Below are positions 48,652-58,414 of a DNA stretch of 64,000 bases, piece after piece (within the stretch, counting starts at the first letter, position 1; every line of letters starts with the position of its first letter). The DNA is taken from assembly GCA_021773395.1 (NCBI GenBank), contig JAJFKB010000024.1, positions 124,001 to 188,000 on the forward strand. The letters run 5' to 3'. Origin of the DNA: Gammaproteobacteria bacterium (GTDB lineage Bacteria > Pseudomonadota > Gammaproteobacteria > Pseudomonadales > IMCC2047). The notes below the pieces were generated by a model. It was given only the letters and a program-made list of their open reading frames with translations, did not search any database and was not told where the DNA came from. Made by a program: the position numbers and the translations under genes.

Positions 48652-49002
48652 TCAGTCCGCTTTATCAATACCACAAAGTAAGGGGTGTTCACTATCACTG
48701 GCAAATTGATTCACCTGTACTACTTTGGTTTCAGCTACATCACGTGTGTATACACCACATACAGCCTTACCTTGAGTATGAACGGTTAACATCACCTGCG
48801 TTGCCTTTTCCCGATCAAGATTGAAAAACAGCTCCAAAATCTCAACCACAAATTCCATCGGTGTATAATCATCGTTATACATGATCACCTTATACATGGG
48901 AGGCTTCTTAAGCTTCGGCTTGACCCTTTCCAGAGCCAGGTTCCCATCATCATTTTGATCGTCCTGATTTAAGGTTAGTTCAATCTGTTGCGTTTTACTC
49001 AT
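48652..49002 (-). CDS. clpS: ClpA adaptor protein ClpS
   Basis: A 116-residue N-degron adaptor that delivers proteins with N-terminal Leu, Phe, Tyr or Trp to ClpAP. The binding pocket residues lie in [15 protein letters not shown] and [20 protein letters not shown]. The start at 49002 (MSKTQQ) gives the usual short disordered tail. In Pseudomonas cspD lies between clpS and icd; no such gene is seen here. Confidence 0.97.
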   Translation of the reverse strand: MSKTQQIELTLNQDDQNDDGNLALERVKPKLKKPPMYKVIMYNDDYTPMEFVVEILELFFNLDREKATQVMLTVHTQGKAVCGVYTRDVAETKVVQVNQFASDSEHPLLCGIDKAD

Positions 49003-49173
49003 AATTTCAAGAAAAATCGAATGCCAATTAAATGGATGTTTAGTAAATCCCAATCACATATATATCAATATTGCGACAACAGACGCCCGCCTGTAAAGGC
49101 TCTTTTAACGCTTCTCAGATATATAGGACAATAAAACAGGTGTGAAGGTTTTGCAGAAGAGAAAATTTGTTGG

Positions 49174-49199
49174 CCGGGCTCGGCAAAAACCGAACCCGG
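49174..49199 (-). terminator. Probable icd terminator
   Basis: A 10-bp stem (49190-49199 with 49174-49183, one G-U pair) closes a loop of TTTTTG on the minus strand. It lies 23 bases after the icd stop. A T-run appears only a few bases later (AAATTTTC). Confidence 0.55.
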
Positions 49200-49221
49200 T
49201 AACCGGACAAAACAGGAAGCT

Positions 49222-50481
49222 TTAATCCATATGCTTGATAATTTCTTCACCAAACTGAGATGAAGAAACCAAAGTAGCGCCGTCCATCAACCGTTCAAAA
49301 TCATAGGTAACTGTTTTAGCAGCAATAGCCGCTTCAGTGCCTTTGATAATCAAATCAGCCGCTTCATTCCAACCCATAAAGCGCAACATCATTTCTGCCG
49401 AAAGAATCAAGGAACCCGGGTTCACTTTATCCTGACCCGCATACTTGGGCGCTGTACCATGAGTCGCTTCAAAGATAGCGACCTCATCACCGATGTTAGC
49501 ACCTGGTGCGATACCAATACCACCGACCTGTGCCGCCAGGGCATCAGAGAGATAGTCACCGTTAAGGTTCAGGGTTGCAATTACGCTGTACTCATCAGGA
49601 CGCAGCAGAATCTGTTGCAGCATCGCATCCGCAATAACGTCTTTAATGATGATTTCTTTACCTGTATTTGGGTTTTTCAGAACACACCAGGGACCACCGT
49701 CCAGCAGCTCAGCACCAAACTCTTCCTGCGCCAGCTCATACCCCCATTCTTTAAAGGCACCTTCGGTGAACTTCATGATGTTGCCTTTATGCACCAGTGT
49801 TACACTTGGCAAATCCTGATCAATCGCATATTGAATGGTACGGCGTACTAATCGCTGCGTACCTTCTTTAGATACCGGCTTGATACCAATACCGCAGTTC
49901 TGCGGGAAACGAATTTTAGTGACACCAAAATCATCTTGCAGAATTTTAATCAGTTTATCTGCCTCAGGTGATCCAGCAGCCCATTCAACACCTGCATAGA
50001 TATCTTCAGAGTTTTCACGGAATATCACCATATTTGTTTTGCCTGGCTCTTTCACCGGACTAGGCACACCTTCGAACCAGCGCACAGGCCGCTGGCAAAC
50101 GTAGAGATCAAGTTCTTGGCGCAAAGCAACATTCAAAGAGCGAATACCACCGCCCACAGGAGTCGTCAGAGGCCCCTTAATGCCAATAACAAATTCTTTA
50201 AAAGCTTCCAGGGTTTCCTCCGGCAGCCATTGGTCGTCACCATAGACACCTACCGATTTTTCACCAGAATAAACTTCCATCCACGCAATTGAACGCTCGC
50301 TACCATAAGCTTTTCCTATAGCCGCATTAACCACATTAATCATTGGCGGAGTAACATCTATGCCAATACCATCACCCTCAATAAAAGGGATAATTGGGCG
50401 ATTAGGGACATTGAGAGAATTATCTGAATTTACGGTAATTTTTTCACCGTCTTGTGGAACTGAAATGTGTTGATATGCCAT
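49222..50481 (-). CDS. icd: NADP-dependent isocitrate dehydrogenase
   Basis: A 419-residue TCA-cycle enzyme that converts isocitrate to 2-oxoglutarate. It is the dimeric E. coli-type enzyme: [17 protein letters not shown], the substrate-binding [12 protein letters not shown] segment and the NADP-site [16 protein letters not shown] are present. A GGAGA ribosome-binding site precedes the ATG. It is divergent from rluE. Confidence 0.97.
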   Translation of the reverse strand: MAYQHISVPQDGEKITVNSDNSLNVPNRPIIPFIEGDGIGIDVTPPMINVVNAAIGKAYGSERSIAWMEVYSGEKSVGVYGDDQWLPEETLEAFKEFVIGIKGPLTTPVGGGIRSLNVALRQELDLYVCQRPVRWFEGVPSPVKEPGKTNMVIFRENSEDIYAGVEWAAGSPEADKLIKILQDDFGVTKIRFPQNCGIGIKPVSKEGTQRLVRRTIQYAIDQDLPSVTLVHKGNIMKFTEGAFKEWGYELAQEEFGAELLDGGPWCVLKNPNTGKEIIIKDVIADAMLQQILLRPDEYSVIATLNLNGDYLSDALAAQVGGIGIAPGANIGDEVAIFEATHGTAPKYAGQDKVNPGSLILSAEMMLRFMGWNEAADLIIKGTEAAIAAKTVTYDFERLMDGATLVSSSQFGEEIIKHMD

Positions 50482-50677
50482 ACTTGTCTCCGTCTAAAAC
50501 AACATTTACCGATACTTACTCTTAACTGACTAACTGCCGTTTTATTGTTGTTATTCAGCAATTAACTAACTTCAATAACTAAACTGCTAACGGTTCCAAA
50601 CGATCACATTGAATGAACCGCCATACCCCAAAGAAGGGTGCAGATAATATAGGTTTTGGGCAAAATCATCCATCGTT

Positions 50678-51295
50678 ATGGCAAAAATTATACTATTTAA
50701 TAAGCCTTTTCGTGTCTTATCTCAATTTACCGACACATTGGATAAAACCACGCTCTCATCTTTTATTGATATTCCAGATATATACCCCGCAGGCCGATTA
50801 GACTTCGACTCAGAGGGGTTGATGATTTTGACCGACGATGGCACCTGGCAGCATCACATCAGCCATCCTCGCCATAAGCTAAAGAAAACATATTGGGTGC
50901 AGGTTGAAGGTGAAATGACCGACGCGGCTATCAAACAACTTTGCGAAGGAGTGGAACTTAAAGACGGTATAACCAAGCCCGCATCGGCAAAACAGATACC
51001 GAAACCCGATCTGTGGCAGCGCGAACCACCGGTTAGATACCGAGCCAACATCCCCACTTCCTGGATAGAACTGGCCATCAGCGAAGGACGCAACCGTCAG
51101 GTTAGAAGAATGACCGCCGCCGTGCAGTTCCCCACCTTGCGACTGGTGCGTCAGGCTATTGGAGAATGGGCACTTGATGATCTGCAACCAGGCCAGTATA
51201 AAACTCTAGAGGTCGAAACCAAATCCACCACAAAAAAACCAATCCACCGAAAAAAGATTGGCAAGCCTACAAAAAGAGATTACAGAAAAAAATGA
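50678..51295 (+). CDS. rluE: 23S rRNA pseudouridine synthase RluE
   Basis: A 205-residue RsuA-family pseudouridine synthase without an S4 domain. The catalytic Asp is in PAGRLDFDSEGLM, and RNRQVRRMTAA is the second family motif. RluE modifies U2457 of 23S rRNA in E. coli. A basic tail (KKPIHRKK...) extends the C-terminus. Its stop overlaps the nudJ start by four bases. Confidence 0.93.
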   Translation: MAKIILFNKPFRVLSQFTDTLDKTTLSSFIDIPDIYPAGRLDFDSEGLMILTDDGTWQHHISHPRHKLKKTYWVQVEGEMTDAAIKQLCEGVELKDGITKPASAKQIPKPDLWQREPPVRYRANIPTSWIELAISEGRNRQVRRMTAAVQFPTLRLVRQAIGEWALDDLQPGQYKTLEVETKSTTKKPIHRKKIGKPTKRDYRKK

Positions 51296-51741
51296 ATCGC
51301 ACATGGTATCCTCACCTGGTCGTCGCCACCATCATCGAAAAAGGCGGGAAATTTCTCATGATCGAAGAGATTTCAGAGGGAAGACAGGTCATAAACCAAC
51401 CTGCAGGACACGTCGAAGAACACGAATCTTTAGTTGAAGCCGCACTGCGTGAAACGCTCGAGGAAACTGGCTGGAACGTCAGCTTAAGTGGTATGACTGG
51501 CTTTTACCATTACCGCTCCCCCCATAACGGCATCACCTATTTCCGTTGCAACTTTTTCGGCACTCCCGTTGAACAGGCCAGCTCACAGCTGGACGAAGGT
51601 ATCGTTCGGACACACTGGATGAGTTATGAAGAGATACAAAGCGCCCAGCACCGGCTAAGAAGCCCGCTGGTGCTGCGCTGCCTTGAGGATTACCTAAAAG
51701 GACAGCGGTTGCCACTGGAAAGCGTGTCTAATTTGCTCTAA
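51292..51741 (+). CDS. nudJ: Nudix hydrolase NudJ
   Basis: A 149-residue phosphatase of the Nudix superfamily. The Nudix box runs GHVEEHESLVEAALRETLEE (41-60) then TGW. NudJ of E. coli acts on thiamine and nucleoside pyrophosphates. It is coupled to rluE by an ATGA overlap. In many relatives mnmA follows, but here it is absent and gss is convergent. Confidence 0.92.
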   Translation: MNRTWYPHLVVATIIEKGGKFLMIEEISEGRQVINQPAGHVEEHESLVEAALRETLEETGWNVSLSGMTGFYHYRSPHNGITYFRCNFFGTPVEQASSQLDEGIVRTHWMSYEEIQSAQHRLRSPLVLRCLEDYLKGQRLPLESVSNLL

Positions 51742-51869
51742 TTTCAAAAACCTGAAGTTGCTATGTTTTAACGGGCTATAACCTCCGTTGTTAAGGGAGT
51801 CTTATATGCCCCCACTTTTGCTTTTTCATCTGCCCCCTATGATTTTTAGATAAGAAGAGCCTCAATTTC

Positions 51870-53762
51870 CTACATTTCTGCATCCGGCAGGACACGCAGC
51901 GGCATGGTATCGCTCTCCAATTTAATCACCAGCGACGAATCCACGCGCACGCCGCTGCCAGCATAGGTGCCCGCCGCAGTAAAGGTGCTTAGCTGGACAT
52001 TATATCCTTCGATCATGGGCAGTTTGAAAAACTCCTGGAAAATCATATTCTGGCTTTCAAAGCGTCCTTCGGTGCCCTCCAGCAACCGATCGTTTTTATC
52101 AAAAATACTGATATTCAGCCCTGCGCGCCCGGCGATGGGCTTGGCGACATAGCCCTGCGCCTGTAGATCTTCCGAAAGCAAAAATGAAGAGTTCAACAGG
52201 TAAGCGTGGTTTGGAAATAGCGTCCAGAGCACCGGCAGGATAGCCTTGTTGCTGGGGATCAAGGTCCATAGGGGTTCGAACACCATCACGTCTTTGCGTA
52301 ACAGGACATCCACCAGCCGCGGCGCTCCGACATGTTGTTCGCCCGCCGGGTAGTTGTTGAGTTTTTCCTCATCATCCTCACACTCGGTGCGAATCTGATC
52401 CAACGCCGTTTCCCAGGCCCAGGTTTTCCATACCCACCGGATTCGGTCGCCGTCGGGATCCAGAATATTTCCCTCCTCATCCCAGCTCAGACCGGTGACG
52501 CCATGAATGATCTTGCTGCGAATACCCGCCTCTTCCATCGCTTCCTGCATAAATAGCGCGTGGTAGGTTTCTTCGAGGTCGCGATCCTGCATGATGTGCA
52601 AAACATCCGTTTTCACACCGCTGGTTTTCCAGGCATCGCGTAACTCTTCGTGCAACGCTTGGCCAGGATCACGGCCTAAGGTGCAGTCGAAATGCTTGGC
52701 CCACTTACCCTGAATTTTGCCGCATTCAATATGGCACGAGGCGGAGTCACAGTTATATTCATAGACCTTGATACCGCGCCCAGACAGGGAAAAGTCGAAG
52801 CGCCCGGTGATCATCTGATTGCGCCGGTTATTCCAGGATTGCCGAATTTTTCCCCACAGCGCCCGTGGGATATTGAAATTTTCCAGCAGCTCAGGGTCGC
52901 GCAGGACATAGTCCGTGGCGTGCATAAACAGCTGATGCAATTCGTTGGTTGCGCGTTTGAGTTCCGCGTTGGCGGTTTCGGAGATGCCAAAATATTTGTA
53001 TTGATACGCCGCTACACAGGTCATCCTGTGCCCCTGCATTAATTCGACATAGGCGGCCTCGTCCGGGTTGGCGATATTCAACCACGAGCGCTCGGCCTGG
53101 CCCTGGCGCGATACTTCCCGCATTTGCACGTTGAGGAGGCGCTTATCCAATTCCGGGAATTTTTCCGCGTAGCGGTCGTCGTCGGTCTGAATCACCCAGC
53201 CGCGAATGCTGGCGTCGCCAAAGGAACACTCCAACCAATATTCGCCGGACTCAGTCACCTTCGCTTTAATCTCGCGCGCATAGTTTCGACCGGTCGGCCA
53301 GACCCTATGCCCGACATTCTGTTCTGCGAAGCGCGTGTAGTGCTCAGTCACTTCCGTCACCACCGCAACATGTCCGGTGTCTTCAAACTCCCCGCCTTCA
53401 TCCCAAATCAGCAGACAGCCTGGCTCAGGATGACGTCTCGATCCGTTACGAAAGGCATGCAGGGGCAACCTTTTGTTTTCATGGGCGACACGCACTGAAG
53501 GCAGTCTAAAAATATCGTAAGCCATCGCCACATCATCAAAAATGTAACCCTTGTTCAGGTACATCCAGCGTCGCGCAAACTCAACACATTGCCATTTGTA
53601 ACCCATATAGACGCCATCGACGTAGCTACGATAGGCATGCCGATCGGGCAATTGTTCATCATCCGCCGTTTCGTAATCTGATGAGTAAACCGGCACATCG
53701 CCCGGGGCCATCCCCAGAAATTCGCCAAATTTGGCTGGCGCTATTACTTTATGCTCTTGCAT
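51870..53762 (-). CDS. gss: Bifunctional glutathionylspermidine synthetase/amidase
   Basis: A 630-residue enzyme that ligates glutathione to spermidine and also hydrolyses the product. The N-terminal CHAP amidase has Cys59 (YKWQCVEFARRW) and His131 (TGHVAVV); the numbering from the MQEH start matches the E. coli enzyme exactly, which supports that start. The C-terminal ATP-grasp synthetase includes YEYNCDSASCH, VAKPIAGRAGLNI and the terminal substrate-binding segments. It is a stand-alone gene next to other thiol-redox genes. Confidence 0.94.
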   Translation of the reverse strand: MQEHKVIAPAKFGEFLGMAPGDVPVYSSDYETADDEQLPDRHAYRSYVDGVYMGYKWQCVEFARRWMYLNKGYIFDDVAMAYDIFRLPSVRVAHENKRLPLHAFRNGSRRHPEPGCLLIWDEGGEFEDTGHVAVVTEVTEHYTRFAEQNVGHRVWPTGRNYAREIKAKVTESGEYWLECSFGDASIRGWVIQTDDDRYAEKFPELDKRLLNVQMREVSRQGQAERSWLNIANPDEAAYVELMQGHRMTCVAAYQYKYFGISETANAELKRATNELHQLFMHATDYVLRDPELLENFNIPRALWGKIRQSWNNRRNQMITGRFDFSLSGRGIKVYEYNCDSASCHIECGKIQGKWAKHFDCTLGRDPGQALHEELRDAWKTSGVKTDVLHIMQDRDLEETYHALFMQEAMEEAGIRSKIIHGVTGLSWDEEGNILDPDGDRIRWVWKTWAWETALDQIRTECEDDEEKLNNYPAGEQHVGAPRLVDVLLRKDVMVFEPLWTLIPSNKAILPVLWTLFPNHAYLLNSSFLLSEDLQAQGYVAKPIAGRAGLNISIFDKNDRLLEGTEGRFESQNMIFQEFFKLPMIEGYNVQLSTFTAAGTYAGSGVRVDSSLVIKLESDTMPLRVLPDAEM

Positions 53763-53917
53763 AATCATCTCAGTGTCATTGAATCATCGTAATACTACCG
53801 TCAAGAACCTAAGGGGCCAGCCTCGATCGATTTTTACTTTTTCCCTATAAGCCCCTGACTTCCCGCCCCGCGCCCAAGCTACCGGTCCGCTTTAGCACTA
53901 GAGCAGCATATCTTGCG
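53763..53917. other. Intergenic region upstream of gss
   Basis: Together with the small lipoprotein gene and the tRNA-Glu 3' flank this makes a 480-bp stretch between gss and tRNA-Glu. It holds a degenerate copy of the dispersed repeat (53813-53834, 19 of 22 matches to 3734-3755). No promoter was identified with confidence. Confidence 0.4.
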
Positions 53918-54109
53918 CTATTCATCCCCACCACTATTCGGAACCACTATAGCAACGACTTTAACTGTGGTTTTCATCGTACCAATAGTAGTGCTTGCTG
54001 CAATGTCAGCTATCTTGACTACGGTACATGCAGGCAAACCCAGCACAAGAAAACACAGCAAAATCGATTTGGCGGGCTTGAATAAACTACGAAACCATTG
54101 GTTAACCAT
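53918..54109 (-). CDS. Small predicted lipoprotein
   Basis: A 63-residue protein with a basic start, a hydrophobic stretch and a plausible lipobox (GLPAC, Cys28). The mature part is a short, Val/Thr/Ala-rich segment ending VVPNSGGDE. It resembles short NF038104-like envelope lipoproteins, though the match rests on pattern only. The start has a weak ribosome-binding site (GAGAA). No function is assigned. Confidence 0.5.
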   Translation of the reverse strand: MVNQWFRSLFKPAKSILLCFLVLGLPACTVVKIADIAASTTIGTMKTTVKVVAIVVPNSGGDE

Positions 54110-54200
54110 TGAATGATATTCTCGTAATCGCTTTACAGCATTCAGAAAGGACTAAAATCTCTATTATAATAATTTTTTGGGTGTTTGTTAGATACAAAAA

Positions 54201-54220
54201 AGGGTAGCCGAAACTACCCT
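54201..54220 (-). terminator. Terminator downstream of tRNA-Glu
   Basis: A 7-bp perfect stem AGGGTAG/CTACCCT (54201-54207 with 54214-54220) is flanked by A-runs on the left and T-runs on the right. It can work in both directions. On the minus strand it ends the tRNA-Glu transcript about 30 bases after the CCA. Confidence 0.82.
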
Positions 54221-54249
54221 GCTTTTTTTGCTTGTACATCAGGAAATTA

Positions 54250-54325
54250 TGGCGTCCCCTAGGGGGTTCGAACCCCTGTTACCGCCGTGAAAGGGCGGTG
54301 TCCTAGGCCTCTAGACGAAGGGGAC
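54250..54325 (-). tRNA. tRNA-Glu (anticodon TTC)
   Basis: A complete cloverleaf of 76 nt with acceptor GTCCCCT/AGGGGAC, anticodon loop CTTTCAC (TTC), T-loop TTCGAAC and encoded CCA (54250-54252). It is a single gene with its own terminator. Confidence 0.96.
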
Positions 54326-54418
54326 GCAACGGTAAACCTTCAAAGAGGCGCGCATTGTATGAAGACATTAGTTTAAGGTCAAGCTATAGCCGGTAATATT
54401 CGTTCTTTTTTCATTCGG

Positions 54419-55087
54419 TTAACCGACGCAGAAGGCAAGCATGCGGCTGATCTGACAGAGCGGGCGGCCGCTTTGTGCCTGCCACTGATTGAAGGCGGAC
54501 TGAACCTGCTGCAAATCTGCCTGGCTGGTGGGTTTTTTATCGATAATCCCCTGCGCAATCAATGCCGCCACTACATCGCCGGTCAGCACGAAGGTGTCTT
54601 TGCCCACCATCCTCAAAAAGTAGGGGCCGGAGTTGCCACCCAGCTGCTTTCCCCGTTTCGTTAACAACTTCCACAAACCAATCATATCGCTGCCCGGCCA
54701 CTGGGCCAGAAACTGCCCAAAACCTCCTTGTTCGCGCGCCAGCTCTATCACCATCAGCGCGTTGTGCCTGATAGATTTAATTTTCCCCCAATGGCGGATG
54801 ATGCGTTTATCCTGGAGCGTATTCTCCAGCGCTTCATCGCTCATGAGTATCAGTTTATTGGGATCAAAGCCAAAAAATACCTCCTCAAAGGCTGGCCATT
54901 TTTTATCCACCATTTCGTGCTTGAGACCCGCACGAAACACTCGGCGCGACATCTCTGACAGGTATCGATCATCACTCACTGCAATCAGCTGTTGAGCCGT
55001 TTTGGGTGTTGGAAGCAGACTTTCAAGTTGCTCCGGTGTTCCTTTCTGAGCGAGGGCATGTTGATAAATCCAGTCGTAACTGCGCAT
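54419..55087 (-). CDS. DNA-3-methyladenine glycosylase I family protein
   Basis: A 222-residue protein of the adenine-glycosylase (Tag) family: SRRVFRAGLKHEMVDKKW and FEEVFFGFDPNKL align with the substrate-pocket helices. It lacks the YHDxEWG start and zinc-ligand tail of classical Tag, so it is a divergent member whose alkylbase activity is uncertain. Its ATG overlaps the hemH stop by one base (TGATG). Confidence 0.75.
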   Translation of the reverse strand: MRSYDWIYQHALAQKGTPEQLESLLPTPKTAQQLIAVSDDRYLSEMSRRVFRAGLKHEMVDKKWPAFEEVFFGFDPNKLILMSDEALENTLQDKRIIRHWGKIKSIRHNALMVIELAREQGGFGQFLAQWPGSDMIGLWKLLTKRGKQLGGNSGPYFLRMVGKDTFVLTGDVVAALIAQGIIDKKPTSQADLQQVQSAFNQWQAQSGRPLCQISRMLAFCVG

Positions 55088-56091
55088 CACCAGCCTCCGG
55101 TATTTCTTTCAACCAATTGCGCTAAACAGTGGATAAAATCTGGCCGTTCATTAAGTGCCGGAATATAGTGATACTCTTTTCCGCCAGCCTCTATAAAGAA
55201 ATCCCGATTCTGGATTTTGATCTCTTCCAGCGTTTCGAGACAATCTGCGGCAAACGCCGGGCAGATTACATCCACGCTCGGCACGCCCTCTGCGCCCCAC
55301 TGCTGCAGGGTTTTATCGGTATAGGGCTTAACCCACTCGGCAGGTCCAAATCTCGATTGAAAACTGCAAAGCCATTGCCCATCATCTAGTTCAAGTGCTT
55401 CAGCCAAAGCCTGTGCCGTTGCCCGACACTGATCCGTATAGGGATCGCCCGCTTCCACGTAGCGTTCCGGTACGCCATGAAATGAGATCAGCAGACGCTC
55501 TGAGCGGCCTCTTGCTTGCCAATGCTCTTTCACGGATTCGGCCAGGGCAGTTATATAGCTGGCATCCAGATGGTAATCATTGATAAAACGTAACTCAGGC
55601 AAATCCGGCTGCACCTTGAGCGCCTTGGCTATCGCATCAAATATCGCGGCGGTTGTTGTTCCTGAATACTGGGGATAGAGCGGCAACACCAGAATGCGCT
55701 GACAACCCTGAGCCTGCAAACCTGCTATTTCATCTTTAAGGGAAGGGTTGCCATAGGTCATCGCCAGGGCAACCGGCACAACATATCCCTGCCTTCGCTC
55801 CAATTCACTGCACAATGCCACCACTTGGCGTTTACCAATTGCTAGCAGGGGTGATCCCTGGTCAGTCCAGACCGACTGATAAAGCTTGGCAACCCTGGAC
55901 GGCCGAACCACCAGAATAATAGCATTGAGGATCACCCACCAGACCAACCGTGGTGTATCAATGACTCTGGGATCCGACAAAAATTCGCGCAGATAGCGCC
56001 TGACCGCTGAGGGTGTTGGCTGATCCGGCGTACCCAGATTGACCAGCAGCACTCCATACCGAGGAGATGACTGCTCAAGCGGTTCAGACAC
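55087..56091 (-). CDS. hemH: Ferrochelatase
   Basis: A 334-residue enzyme that inserts iron into protoporphyrin IX in the last step of heme synthesis. The active-site motif [12 protein letters not shown] (His) and [15 protein letters not shown] (Glu) are present. The start codon is GTG and overlaps the apeB stop by 8 bases, so the apeB-hemH-glycosylase genes form one coupled unit. Confidence 0.94.
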   Translation of the reverse strand: MSEPLEQSSPRYGVLLVNLGTPDQPTPSAVRRYLREFLSDPRVIDTPRLVWWVILNAIILVVRPSRVAKLYQSVWTDQGSPLLAIGKRQVVALCSELERRQGYVVPVALAMTYGNPSLKDEIAGLQAQGCQRILVLPLYPQYSGTTTAAIFDAIAKALKVQPDLPELRFINDYHLDASYITALAESVKEHWQARGRSERLLISFHGVPERYVEAGDPYTDQCRATAQALAEALELDDGQWLCSFQSRFGPAEWVKPYTDKTLQQWGAEGVPSVDVICPAFAADCLETLEEIKIQNRDFFIEAGGKEYHYIPALNERPDFIHCLAQLVERNTGGW

Positions 56092-57400
56092 AGTCGCTTC
56101 CGCTTAAATCAGCCGCCTGGTAAAAGGCGGTGAGTGCTTTGAGCAGATACCAGCTATCTTCCGTTCCGGCCAGTTCTCGAATTGAATGCATAGCGAATGT
56201 GGGCACACCTATATCCAGGGTGCGCACGCCAATTTCGGTCGCTGAAATGGGGCCGATGGTGCTACCGCAACCCATGTCTGATCGCACCACGAATGACTGC
56301 ACGGGCACCTTTTGGTTGTGACAAAGCAGTCTGAAAAACGCACAGGTTTCGCTGTTACTGGCATACCGCTGGGACGCGTTAACCTTGATCACCGGCCCCT
56401 GGTTGAATATCGGCCCATGATTCTCATCATGCTTGTCAGCGAAATTGGGATGTACGCCATGCGCATTGTCGACTGAAATCATCAACGAGTTGGCAATAAT
56501 TCTGCCCAGCTCTGCTGAATCCGCCACTAACCGGGATAACACAGATTTCAACAGAGTGCCCTGAGCGCCCGAGGTTGAAGCACTTCCCACCTCTTCGTGA
56601 TCATTACACACCAGGAGAGCCGGCTGCGCCGCCCCTTGAGATTCGGCACCGATGAGAGCTTGAAGGCCCACATAGCAGCTCAACAGGTTATCCAGCCTGG
56701 CACTGGCAATAAACTCCTGCTTCAACCCGGTGATAGCCGGTGGCTGGGTGTCGTAGGCATAGAGCTCATAATCGAGAACCTCCCGAAACTCGATACCTCG
56801 CGATGCGAGCTGATCACCCAGCAGATCTCTAAACTTCCATGACTCATCATCGCCAGACAGCCCCAAAACCAGCGGCAGATCCTTCTGTGCGTTCACACTT
56901 TTTATGGTATTGGCTTCGCGGTCCAGATGAATCGCCAGACTCGGAATGGTCGCAATGGGTTCTTTAAAGTCTATCAGCGTGCTTCTCAGCGCTCCTTTTC
57001 CATCAGCAAAACTGATACGACCCGCCAAGGACAAATCCCGGTCAAACCAGGGATTCAACAACGCTCCGCCATAGACTTCGACTCCCAGCTGACAATAGGT
57101 TTTGCTGGTGATCTCAGGCTCTGGCTTCACCTTAAGGCTGGGGCTGTCAGTATGTGCCCCGATCATTCTCAGGCCCGCTTGCCGGATATCCTTGTTTGCC
57201 AGATTAAAAGCGACAATAGCGGAATCATTACGGGTAACAAAGTACTTACCATCCTCATCCAATTGCCAATGATCTGTCTCGGCTAACCTTTGGTAGCCTC
57301 TCTTTTCAAGGATACCGACCATCTCCTGAACAGCATGAAATGGTGTGGGCGAGGACTGCAAAAAACTGAGCAGCCCTTGATTGAGCTTTGCCTTAATCAT
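56084..57400 (-). CDS. apeB: M18 family aminopeptidase
   Basis: A 438-residue dinuclear-zinc aminopeptidase. Zinc ligands and catalytic residues are in [34 protein letters not shown] and [12 protein letters not shown]. It is cytoplasmic and probably clears peptides made by the many proteases coded here. It lies 20 bases downstream of the FKBP gene. Confidence 0.94.
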   Translation of the reverse strand: MIKAKLNQGLLSFLQSSPTPFHAVQEMVGILEKRGYQRLAETDHWQLDEDGKYFVTRNDSAIVAFNLANKDIRQAGLRMIGAHTDSPSLKVKPEPEITSKTYCQLGVEVYGGALLNPWFDRDLSLAGRISFADGKGALRSTLIDFKEPIATIPSLAIHLDREANTIKSVNAQKDLPLVLGLSGDDESWKFRDLLGDQLASRGIEFREVLDYELYAYDTQPPAITGLKQEFIASARLDNLLSCYVGLQALIGAESQGAAQPALLVCNDHEEVGSASTSGAQGTLLKSVLSRLVADSAELGRIIANSLMISVDNAHGVHPNFADKHDENHGPIFNQGPVIKVNASQRYASNSETCAFFRLLCHNQKVPVQSFVVRSDMGCGSTIGPISATEIGVRTLDIGVPTFAMHSIRELAGTEDSWYLLKALTAFYQAADLSGSDCV

Positions 57401-57420
57401 AAGCTATAAACTATTGTAGA

Positions 57421-58161
57421 TTATGCATCTACATCGTTGGTTTTATTAACAATTTCCATCAATTCCACATCAAATATCAGAGTTGAGTTAGGCGGAATAG
57501 CAGGACCAGGACTTTGTTCGCCATAGGCTAGATTGGCAGGAACGAAGATACGCATCTTTCCTCCTACTTTCATTAGCTGTAAAGCTTCAGTCCAACCGGG
57601 GATGACCTGATTGACGGCAAACTGGGTTGGCTCGCCTCGATCAATAGAGCTGTCAAACACCGTACCATCAATCAAGGTGCCGTGGTAATGAGTGCGTACG
57701 ATGCTCTCTGCGGTTGGCGACTCGCCCTCGCCTTCCTTCAACACTTCATACTGCAACCCGGAGTCTGTAGTAACAATACCTTCGCGCGCGCCGTTTTCTG
57801 CTAGAAACTCAACGCCTTTAGCACCATTTTCCTCTGCCAGGACGGCTAACTCAGCCTCCTGACGCTCCTGTATACGAGCCGCTGATTGTTGTACCTCTGT
57901 TTCAGAGACTTTTGGACTTTGGCCGTTAACTGAGTCCCGAATACCTTCAAGCACCGCTTCCAGCTTCAAGTCTGGCACTCCCTGCCGGGTCAAGCTAAAG
58001 CCAATATTCATCCCAACACCGTAACTCAACTTTTCCTCATCGGTTTCCAGCGAAATAGCAGGGTTTGCTGCTGAATTGTCAGCGGAGCCATTATTCTTAG
58101 CGTCACAACCCGTTAATACGAGCGCCGCAATTACAAATGTAAGATAAAAAGTGCGAACCAT
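57421..58161 (-). CDS. FKBP-type peptidyl-prolyl isomerase, predicted lipoprotein
   Basis: A 246-residue envelope isomerase. A signal peptide ending in LVLTGC (lipobox Cys19) gives a lipid anchor. An N-terminal FKBP dimerisation domain (LSYGVGMNIG) precedes the C-terminal FKBP domain with VRTHYHGTLIDGTVFDSS and NLAYGEQSPGPAIPPNSTLIFDV. It resembles FkpA/Mip but is a lipoprotein. It works on folding of exported proteins. Confidence 0.9.
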   Translation of the reverse strand: MVRTFYLTFVIAALVLTGCDAKNNGSADNSAANPAISLETDEEKLSYGVGMNIGFSLTRQGVPDLKLEAVLEGIRDSVNGQSPKVSETEVQQSAARIQERQEAELAVLAEENGAKGVEFLAENGAREGIVTTDSGLQYEVLKEGEGESPTAESIVRTHYHGTLIDGTVFDSSIDRGEPTQFAVNQVIPGWTEALQLMKVGGKMRIFVPANLAYGEQSPGPAIPPNSTLIFDVELMEIVNKTNDVDA

Positions 58162-58414
58162 TTAATTATTCCCTAAACTTAATAGTGCGAAAAAAAGATG
58201 CGTATCCTAAGATAAGCGTTTTTAAAGACTTGCTATTTAGCCGGTGAGAACAACCACAGCGCCAGCAACATCTGCCAAACATAGTGAGGCATATTGCGGG
58301 GCACTGAACTACGGCTAACAGATTAAGTCCAAATTCAATACGGTCACATAGATATGTGACGCACCAAAGAGGCGCTATTGTAGCGCGAGCAGAAGTGAAA
58401 CTGGAACCGGATTT

